Assembly: GCA_029959085.1 (NCBI GenBank)
Contig: JARWIR010000003.1
Span: forward strand, 23,389,505 to 23,453,504
Direction of reading: 5' to 3'
From: Nemophila menziesii
Taxonomy: Eukaryota; Streptophyta; Magnoliopsida; Boraginales; Hydrophyllaceae
Length of the DNA: 64,000 bases
Shown: positions 56,181-64,000 of the stretch, piece by piece
Layout: each line of letters starts with the position of its first letter
Numbering within the stretch: position 1 is the stretch's first letter
Notes under the pieces: model-generated
What the model saw: only the letters and a program-made list of their open reading frames with translations
What the model was told of the DNA's origin: nothing
Databases searched by the model: none
Made by a program: the position numbers and the translations under genes

Positions 56181-58142
56181 CGAATACTTCAATATAAATT
56201 ATATATGTTTGGAATATCTGATAAACCAAATGAAAGAACTTCTCTAATATGCATGTTTTATATCTTTTAATTAACATTTTTTTGGTTTGGGTAACCCCAA
56301 CCTAATAGTTTGGATAATATATAGGTAAAATACATAGACTCGGAAAATCATAAGGTAATTCGATGGGTAGTGTTGGGCTAGGTACAATTGACATATATTT
56401 CATTTCAGTTTAGTTAAAGTAACACGGTTTTTTGGTTTTGTTAAAATTCTGCTCCGCCCTAAGCCTCGGCAAAAAGTAAGCTATAACTCATTGCCTCGAT
56501 AGCCAGGGAGTTGGGTAAGGAAAAATTACTAAGCATATAATTCAAGCTACCAAAAAATTTTAACTCACAAAATAAGGGACACAAGCAAGCAAAATGTTGA
56601 AAAATTGTATAGCAAGTGCCTAACAAATTCCTTATATTTTCCGAGGCAAGGGGGTATAAGGTATACAAATCACAAGACGAATGCATCGATAAATACAAGG
56701 AAAAAAATGAAATCAAAGGATAAAAGACAAAACTATATTTTCTTAAATACTAGTAAAAAGGTACATGATATAAAAATGAGAAGCACAAAAGCAATGCAAG
56801 GGTAAAGGAGACAAAAGTCATGCGTAAAATACATAGCAGCAAAATACTCAAGAGTAACCCTAGAATATCAACTAAAGGTGAACCTTTGATATATTGGAAC
56901 CTTTGAAGTAGAGTGCAACAATTTGGTTTGTGAGGCTAAATGATGCTAGAAGAATTATTTGAATATTCGATATTCACTTTGAATTATGGAGTAACTACAC
57001 GAGTTTATGTATAGGATCTAGCCTAACTTTTTACTCATTGTTGGATAAAAAATTACTTCAGGGGTGGGGAACTAAAGTTCTTGAGAAAATTACGAAGCCC
57101 AAGTTTTTGCCCTAGAACAACTAAAGAGTGGGAATATTGATACTTGATCAACTATTACCTTGAAGATTTTGTCATTGAACTACAACTTTGAATAAAATAA
57201 TAATATGGTTAAGGCTTAATTTGAGGTTAATTTTATTAATCTATCTAATTAGATGACTTGGGATCCCACGCACCTTATCTTGGCTAAATATATTATGGGG
57301 ATAACACTCAATTCTAATAGAGATAAGGAATAACCTCTCGGAGCTAATAAGTTTTTACAACACAAAAATTCTGAGTGCATATTGCAGCAATATGAATAAA
57401 AAAATATGTTAGGGAGATTTTTTTGGACTTGGTTTGGGACATAAACTTTGAAGAGTTTATTTGATTTTGTATTACGACTGTTGCCAAGCCATATATTCAA
57501 GGCTTAATAACTTTAGGCATCATTTTTATGAATTTAGTTTCTGGGGTGGTCCCTTTGATTATATCCAATATTATTCGGTGATGTATTCATTTATGTTACA
57601 GATTAATCTAGTCACAAGACATCATTTTAGGTGTATTTAGGAGTTAGGACTCAGTTGAGGGATTTTCCCCATAATTTAATGTTTTACACTTCTTGTATAT
57701 TTTCGGTATTCATGTTACTTTTAGGGCTTGTGTGTGTAATTTTATGTTATGTGTGCATCTCTTAAGTTATTAGATGCTAAGATAATCTGAGACGATGATA
57801 AGAAGTTAAGGAAACGAGATCACCCCTTAGTCATGGCGTTAAAGGAAGTTTTCACCACTTGTAGAAAGTGAAAGCATATGTCGGCCAGATTTAGAAAATG
57901 AGTTGTTCGAGTTACCACACGATATTGATAAAGATTTTGGAGGAACCCTTTGTTTTATATATAGTATTTGGAGTAATAAGCATGTAGGAATTGACAGATT
58001 GTAATTCAAAACTGAATTGAGAAAGTTATTAAATTTGTCGTTGTCGAAGTTCGAACCAGTCTACTCTTTAGTAAAACGTTTTTAGGTTGGATTAGGTCAC
58101 TTAAAATAGGTACACAACCCATGAAACATGATGGACCCTATA
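56181..58142. other. No recognisable gene
   Basis: AT-rich noncoding DNA with short ORFs only. No motif, TE terminus or RNA gene is recognised. Confidence 0.45.
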
Positions 58143-58670
58143 TCTATATAATATTGGAGAAGGGCCAACGGCCCGAAATGTCTCCTATTCTTTTCCATAT
58201 TTTTAAGCCGTCGGATTTTTTTTCCTAATTTTTGGTCTTTAGATTAAGTTTAATTAATGGATCAGATTGTTCAATTTAGATCGACAGCTCAAAATGTCTC
58301 GATTTTCGTCTATATTTTTCAGCCATTAAATTATATGTGGGCCATTTTATTATAATTTATTTATTTTTAATAAAATGTCTTATTATAACTAATTTCCACA
58401 ATTTTATACCTTTTCAAATTTTCAAAAAACAAAAAAAGAATCACACTCACTTTCCTACTCACGTTCCCGCACTTTTATTAGTTATGTTTTTTAACTATTT
58501 TTTTTATATTGTTATTTAAACTATTGGCCTATTCGATTTATAAAAGTAAACATATACAAAAAAAACTATACAATTTCAATTATCTCAAGAATAATGTGTT
58601 TATTTTATATTTAATTTATTTTTCTAAATTATATTTTTCAGAGTGCCTTCAGGCACGGGGTTATACCTAG
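58143..58670 (+). mobile_element. Candidate non-autonomous Helitron (528 bp)
   Basis: The 5' end TCTATATAATATTGGAGAAG follows an A. The 3' end has a short hairpin (GTGCC at 58643-58647, loop TTCA, GGCAC at 58652-58656), then 14 bases closing with CTAG at 58667-58670. These match Helitron rules: 5' TC, 3' CTRR, a subterminal hairpin and no inverted repeats or target duplication. Insertion normally lies between A and T; the base after CTAG here is A, a mismatch. No Rep/helicase gene is present. Confidence 0.65.
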
Positions 58671-58671
58671 A

Positions 58672-58697
58672 GTGTGTGTGTATATATATATATATCA
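58672..58697. repeat. (TG)n(TA)n microsatellite
   Basis: A short GTGTGTGTGTATATATATAT run directly after the Helitron 3' end. Confidence 0.9.
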
Positions 58698-59039
58698 TCT
58701 TTTAACATTATAAATTAGTCTCCCAATCATAATAACACTTAAGAAAATCGTCTGGAGTAGAGAGAAGAAGAAGAAGAGACGAAGGAGTTTGGAATCAGTC
58801 CATGATCAGTCCATGCCGTTCCACTTCGTTAGCAATTAATAGTGTAATTTTATTATGTTTTTCATTCTGAACATGAATATTATATTATTAGTTGTTATTT
58901 TTTATAATTTCATTATGCACTAGTTGATTCATAGCTTGATAACAGAAATAATGTATGAACTCTAGTTTTATTGTATGCGTTTACTGAATTAGGATATTAC
59001 GTCTTTAATTGAATTGTTATTTTAATTGCTTTGTATTAT

Positions 59040-59725
59040 GTATTTGCCATATATTTCAGCCCTTTCTCTACGCAATTATAGGACTGCCCTTAGTAACTAG
59101 GAATGTCACCTTGACTGGGGGCTCAATTATTGAGAACGATACATAATCGTCAAATGCGTGGTAGTGATCCTGATGGGCTTGCCTAGCTAGATAATCAATA
59201 GGGTTAGAGAATTTTACATTAATCATTGCGTAAGCTAACCTCACCCGAGTCCCTTTGTAGTGTTGAAGTAACTTCTTAATCTATCCTAATGGGAGTTAGG
59301 AAGAAGTTAGAATCTCGGCAACTGCATGTTTACACAATTCTCCCTTTAACAATAAAACATAAAATCGAGATTAGTGGGGATTACTTGCGAGCTCTCGAGC
59401 TATATTCTCATTTTCTCTCCTTCGTTTACTTACTTGTCATTGGTTGACGTCTTTAACTCCGTAGTTAATTATTGTATTTGCATTCTAGTTTATAAAACCA
59501 AAAAACCAAATAGATATATGTATAATATTCTGTGTATATAATCTAACAACCCATTCTAGTACACTTCTTAAAAACACTATAAGATTTAACTTTCGTAGAC
59601 CCTGTAGAGACGATACCCTACTTACTTACTTTATTACTTGTAAACAATACGTATACTTGTGGAAAGTCTCATTCTCTTGAGGTGTGTTTTACTTGCATTA
59701 CTTTATAACCCCTTGGGACACGACA
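59040..59725 (+). repeat. Athila-related 5' LTR (plus orientation, start unclear)
   Basis: The reverse complement of this segment aligns, diverged, with the LTR-like segment at 60051-60950 and with the first part of the 33611 LTR. Shared words include ACAAGTATACG, CTACGAAAGTT, AGTAATCCCCACTA, AAGCCCATCAGGATCACTAC and GGGAGAATT. It ends ..CACGACA at 59725, close to a primer-binding site, so it is a 5' LTR in plus orientation. Its left boundary may lie as far as about 58740. Confidence 0.75.
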
Positions 59726-59731
59726 AGTTTT

Positions 59732-59749
59732 TGGCGCCGTTGTTAGGGA
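59732..59749 (+). promoter_or_regulatory. Primer-binding site of the second Athila-type element
   Basis: TGGCGCCGTTGTTAGGGA lies six bases after the LTR end. It is the Athila-type (tRNA-Asp) site with two apparent C/G-to-T/A changes relative to the usual GCCGGGGA end. Confidence 0.8.
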
Positions 59750-59839
59750 CTACATCGTTAGTTTTATGTTTTTTCTTAGTGTAGTAGTTTTAGTTCTTTA
59801 GTTTTACACTTTTCTTTTTGTCTTTTTCATATTATCTAG

Positions 59840-60050
59840 ATGGCTAATCAGCAAAATCAACAACGAGAAAACTGCCTTTCTGGTGCATTTCGAGTGCAAC
59901 CCGTAGGGATTCACCCTCCAGCCATTCAAGTTGTTATATTCAAGCCCGATTAGGTCATGCTCAGTCAATTCATGAGCTACGGTAATTATAGTGAAGTCCT
60001 ACACCAAGATCTGATCCGTTCTGTTAAAAAATTAATGATAGTTTCTGACT
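59840..60050 (+). pseudogene. Athila-type gag, N-terminal fragment
   Basis: An ATG at about 59840 starts MANQQNQQREN. It then reads FRVQPVGIHPPAI, a stop after VIFKPD, and YGNYSEVLHQDLIRSVKKL. This parallels the gag N-terminus of the element at 33611-44910 (VQPRGI, FRPDPGMLAQF, QQDPIRYIQKF). The gene is cut at 60050 by an LTR in the opposite orientation. Confidence 0.75.
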
Positions 60051-60950
60051 TGGTGGTGGTTAAGGTGTGATAAAATAACGATATGAGTATTAAAAGAACT
60101 AAACACCCTAGCCCACTACGTTACTCACTGCAAGTATCACGGATCATATGCAAGTTTAGTTGATAAACAGAATTCGTTCGCATGTACTACAAAAGTTAGC
60201 TAGGAGTAATGCAAATATAAAGTGCAGCAAAAGAAGTTAGAAAAATAATACGCTAAAAGACTCTGAATTATTTGTTTGGTTTTTAAGACTCTTAACAATT
60301 AACTAAGTAAAATTAAAACAGTAAAAAAAATAAGAGAAGAGACATAGTATGAGAGTTTAGCTCGATATATAGCAAGTAATCCCCACTAGCCTTGTTCTAT
60401 ACTTATTATCTAAGGGAGAATTACGTGATACCGAATAGCCAGTATTCTATATTCCTCCTAACCTCTTTCCGGATATACTTAGGAGGCGACCAAACGGTTA
60501 CCAGGGGACTTGGGTAAGGGGATCCCGCGCCATGATCTTTGGTTAATCTCAAACCCTAGTGACTATCTAATTAGGAAAGCCCATCAGGATCACTACCGTA
60601 CACTAGACTTTTATGTGGTATTTCAATAAATGGACACCCCTTCTGGGTGACCATCAAACTACTATGGTAATCCTATACGTTACGCACCACAAGAACTACA
60701 GACAATATATCAAAGCACATAAAAACAGAGTTATCGCTACTAATTTCAATTAAATGTAAAAGGACATCCCAAATTAAAATAGCTATAAAACAAGTCTAGG
60801 GTTCATACCCATATGCTTATCTCAAGCTAAATAGAATTAGTTCATACTAGAGAAAGAAAGAAAATAAATTACAAAGGTGAAGGGTTGGAATGTCATGAAT
60901 AGCTTCCAACTCCTTCTTGTCTTCGTGACTTCCTGCTCCTGATGATTTAT
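60051..60950 (-). repeat. Athila-related LTR (minus orientation, truncated)
   Basis: It starts TGGTGGTGGTTAAGGTGTGA, like the LTR at 33611 (TGGTGTGGACTAAGGTGTGA). It follows the same course through ACACCCTAG, GCAAGTAT, TATGCAAGTTT, TCCCCACTAG, GTACACTAGAC, TTTATGTGG and GATGATTT-like ends, but is clearly a different subfamily. Homology fades near 60950, and no internal region of its own follows. It appears to have inserted into the gag of the neighbouring plus-oriented element. Confidence 0.78.
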
Positions 60951-61931
60951 TGGTGTAGTATAGACAACATCTAGTGAAATGTCTAATTTATTTGATACTA
61001 TTAGTTTTGATAATAAGATAACTCTTAAAAGGAGGTTGAGATCCATGATGTCCTATTTCTACTAGAGTGGGTTTGATACTCAAGGGGATGGGTGGAGGGT
61101 GAGTAAGGGGGTGTGAGTCTTTATTTGGACTAGTTTCTTATCATGTATGGATGCGTTTTATAAGGTTGTGTTTTGTTTTATTGTCTGAGATTGTGGGGAA
61201 GCCCTGGTGTTCTGTAAGAAATGTGCAAATATATACGTTATGAATGTTGAGGTTGGTTAGGATGAGACCAAATTCTGTTTATAATTGCATTAAAGCTAGG
61301 GATATAAGGATGATGCCTTCCTGGATTCTGATAGGTGATTGACTCGCTCTAGTAAAATTCAATGTAAACTTGTATGCTTGATAAGATAGTGTTATCCCTT
61401 TAAACCCTAGACTAAGGATCATGTTTTTGGACATTATTGTATGTTGCAACTTTGATTACCTATGTATTAAAAAATGGGCCTCACTCTCGTGTTTGATGAT
61501 CTGATCCCGAGGTACAGTGGATTAGGGGGTAATACCTTTATTTTATTATTGGAAAGTTATTGGTGTCCTCTGAGACTAAGACGATGATGAAGGTGTACTC
61601 CTTTGTGTCAAGACTACTTCTCATATCTAATTTGTCACTATGAGAAGTTTCAATTGATGAGTAAGGAGAATTGGGGGATACATAGCATAATAAGGTTAAC
61701 CTTTCAATGATTATCGAGTGTGATGGGCAAGAAAGGATTGGGGGCTAGAGGGTGCCCCCTCCCTAGCCTCGGGGTGCATTGAGAATTAGTTTGAATTATT
61801 TTTAGCAATAAAATCTTTAGTAAGAATAGGCTTTATTGGGCACATGCACTCGCGTAAAAAAGGTCAATGAGAGTCAACCCACCCAAAAAATCCTCTTTAC
61901 TCATTCTTTAGTCATTAATTTTATTCCATCC
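60951..61931. other. No recognisable gene
   Basis: Somewhat less AT-rich than neighbours, with short broken ORFs; a decayed retroelement is possible. I cannot assign a family. Confidence 0.4.
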
Positions 61932-61952
61932 TTTTTTTTTTTTTTTTTTTTT
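61932..61952. repeat. Poly-T tract (21 T)
   Basis: An uninterrupted T run just before the second LINE. It could be the reverse-strand poly(A) of another retroelement or a simple homopolymer. Confidence 0.9.
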
Positions 61953-62180
61953 AGCTTTGACCTTGGTTTCATCTACCCTTTTGCTTTCTTTTCCTTTTAA
62001 TCTAGTGTTAGTTCCAAGATTTCTGGGATCTAACAACAAAATCATCTTTGCTTTTTGCCTTTACTTTTCCACCGCTTCCAAACACCCTTTCTCCTTTTTA
62101 TCACCCGCCTCACGCTACATTTCGTCATCTTTTTCCATTCCTTTTTCTTTCATTTTTCTTCTTCACCATCACTATTCACT

Positions 62181-63423
62181 ATGAAAAAGTTTCTGAGTTC
62201 AGCTAAGGTTAACACTGCGTCTAGCATTGGTCAAAAAGCTCCGAAAGCTAGGAAAGGGTTCACAAACATCACAAAAATGATGCTATCACCTGATGTGAAT
62301 GTTGAACTTGTCTCCTCTCCAGTCAGAACTTATAGATCTAAAAGCTATAAGCATTGGAGATGAAGGTACTAGTACTAGATCTGTTGTCGAAGCTACTAAA
62401 CAAGCTGATATAGTTGTTATTGAATCTGAAAGTAAGGTTGAAACAAACACAACACGTGATCCACAAATTTGGTAAAATTTGTTTGAAGGTTGTGGTATCA
62501 CAAAGCTACAACTTTATTTTCACGAGGCTATTCTACATGAAGGTAAAAGAATCATAAAACCTCCAGCTCAGATTTTCGAAGAAGGAGCACAACTATTGGA
62601 GAATTGCCGTGTTGGGAAATTTTTGGATAATTCTCCACCATTACATGATGTTGTAAGTTTTTTCAAGTTCAAATGGAGTAAATGAGGAAAGATTGACGTT
62701 AAATCGAGTAGTCAAGGTGTTTTCATATTTAAATTTGAAAATGCTTTGTTCTGTAGTCGCGCTCTTGAGCAAATACGGCACATAAGTGGTAAGCCATTAC
62801 TGTTAAGGCCTTGGAAGGACGGTATGCAATTTGAGGAAGTATATTTAACAAAGATTCCCATTTGGGTGAAGTTGATTAATATCGCTATGGACAAGAAATG
62901 GTCTCAGTTACATTGCTAGTGGCATTGGGTATCCGTTACAGATGGATTCAATGATTGAATCTAAATCTAGATTGGGTTATGCGTGGTTTATGTAAAAATC
63001 AACACTAAAGAGGAATTGCCTGATAAAGTATATGTTGATATTGGTCAAGAGGAATTACAGGAAGTTGGTGTCGAGTATGACTGGAAACCGTTAATTTGTC
63101 TCAAGTGTAATCGTTTTGGTCATTCAGAACTGAAGTGCAATAATGTACAAAAGGTTTGGGTGCCAAAATCTAATGTGAATGGTCATAATACGTCAAAAGC
63201 TGCTGAGAATAAAGAACATAAAAAAGTAGTTGAATGGAAAGTGGTTAACAAATCTACTGGTAGATCTAATGGCAAAGAAAAGCAGAACAATGAGAATAAC
63301 ATATCATGTACTAATTCTTTTAAAAAGTTGGAAGAAAATACACCTAGCTCCATTGATCAAGATGTGTTGGGTTTTATAAAGGATTCATGTGATCTTGAGA
63401 TCACACGACCCCCAAATATATGA
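62181..63423 (+). pseudogene. LINE ORF1 (DUF4283 + zf-CCHC_4)
   Basis: The ATG at 62181 starts MKKFLSSAKVNTASS. The first frame ends at 62361-62363. After a frame change the DUF4283 region appears in pieces: 62479-62685 (LHDVVSFFKFKWSK), then SQGVFIFKFENALFCSRALE and GKPLLLRPWKDGMQF at about 62715-62830. A further break follows. The last frame, 62983-63423, is open for 146 codons and carries YVDIGQEELQEVGVEYDWKP and a CLKCNRFGHSELKC knuckle at about 63098-63139, with a Lys/Asn-rich tail. Its TGA overlaps the ORF2 ATG. The protein would bind the LINE RNA; it is interrupted here. Confidence 0.82.
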
Positions 63424-64000
63424 ATATAGCTTCATGGAATCTAAGAGGTTTTAACAAACTTTTTAGACAATTAGATTTGAAGGATTTCATTCTGTCTAAT
63501 AATATTAAGCTCATCGGATTTCTATATACTAAGGTTGGGCATGATAATAGTAGTAACATAATAAATGCACATTTTTCTAATATGAAGATGATGCATAACT
63601 ATAATAAGGACGACTCGGGGAGGATTTGGATACTTTGGGATGATAGTTATTTAGAAATCAAACTTGTTCATGAGACATTTCAGGCCATGGTGATTGAGGT
63701 GAAAATAAGATCATACAATTTCTCTTTTCATGTTTGCTATGTCTATGCTAGCAATAAGGATGATGACAGGGTCAGATTGTGGAAAATATTATCTTATGGT
63801 CAGACATGTACAAGGATAAGAAATTTTGTGTGTTAGGTGACTTTAGTGAAATCTTAGAAGTAGAGGACATGCTTAATTGCTAAACTTTGGATAAAGGAGC
63901 TGAAGAATTTAGTGATTGTATTGATAGTTCTAATCTATATGAGCATCAGCACTATGGAAAATATTTTACTTGGACTAAAAGAATGAAACTGGTAAATTGG
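63420..64000 (+). pseudogene. LINE ORF2, endonuclease start (partial)
   Basis: The ATG at 63420 lies inside ATGA at the end of ORF1. The N-terminus MNIASWNLRGFNKLFRQLDL is typical of the L1 endonuclease. It continues through KLIGFLYTK, DDSGRIWILWDD and FHVCYVYASN. The 138-codon frame stops at 63836 after a frameshift near 63800; the correct continuation reads FCVLGDF, where the catalytic GDFN Asn is replaced by Ser, and ends KYFTWTKRM near the window edge. A stop lies after MLNC (about 63880). Truncated by the window. Confidence 0.82.

Larger units (their letters stand above)
61953..64000 (+). mobile_element. Second L1-type LINE, 5' part, runs off the window
   Basis: A pyrimidine-rich leader (about 61953-62180) is followed by ORF1 with DUF4283 and a CCHC knuckle, then ORF2 starting with an endonuclease. 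It belongs to a different subfamily from the LINE at 30-47.9 kb. The left boundary is an estimate. The reverse transcriptase would lie beyond 64000. Confidence 0.82.

Noticed and set aside
1..64000. tRNA or rRNA genes
   Set aside because: No tRNA A/B-box arrangement with a cloverleaf and no rRNA segment was noticed by reading. A covariance-model scan (for example tRNAscan-SE) would settle it.

Overview
This window reads as nuclear DNA of a flowering plant, most likely a eudicot. It is AT-rich by eye, one gene has introns and encodes a plant WNK-type kinase, and almost everything else is transposable-element material of plant lineages (Ty1/copia, Ty3/gypsy Athila and Tat types, L1-type LINEs, CACTA, hAT, Stowaway, Tourist, Helitron). 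I found no rRNA or tRNA gene, CRISPR array or prokaryotic system.

Layout. 0-8 kb: noncoding DNA with a 394-bp-period direct repeat, an hAT-type MITE with an exact 8-bp target duplication (4464-5038), and a block of short repeats beside a promoter-like minus-strand ORF (5.3-6.5 kb). 8-10 kb: a decayed copia gag-pol relic. 10.8-11.0 kb: two possible exons of an unidentified minus-strand gene. 11-12 kb: repeats and a TA/TG microsatellite. 13.2-16.55 kb: an internally deleted CACTA element carrying the C-terminal half of a TNP2-like transposase, itself broken by a Stowaway MITE and a minisatellite. 16.6-24.3 kb: noncoding DNA with LTR-like remnants, a 98-bp-arm hairpin and a Tourist MITE. 24.4-26.1 kb: an old LINE. 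26.7-29.7 kb: microsatellites and short-unit tandem arrays, into which an hAT element inserted, into which a second Tourist MITE then inserted.

30-47.9 kb holds the clearest nested structure. An L1-type LINE (plus strand) was split inside ORF2 by an 11.3-kb Athila-type element (minus strand, 33611-44910, two 1.5-kb LTRs). The 5-bp target duplication GTAGT is intact, and removing the element restores the LINE reading frame. The LINE poly(A) ends about 180 bp past the stop codon of the only apparently intact host gene, a three-exon WNK protein kinase on the minus strand (48082-50206, predicted 585 residues).

50.6-58.7 kb: a small MITE, a decayed Tat-type gypsy relic with a tandemly duplicated reverse-transcriptase segment, short-unit arrays, and a candidate non-autonomous Helitron. 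58.7-61 kb: two Athila-related LTRs in opposite orientation, the second interrupting the gag of the first. 62.2-64 kb: the 5' part of a second L1-type LINE whose ORF1 and ORF2 overlap as ATGA; it runs off the right end.

Apart from the kinase, the coding material is decayed retroelement sequence with stops and frameshifts. I did not find a convincing new biological system. The most useful observations are the nested insertions with exact junctions, the long hairpin, and several unexplained repeat arrays.
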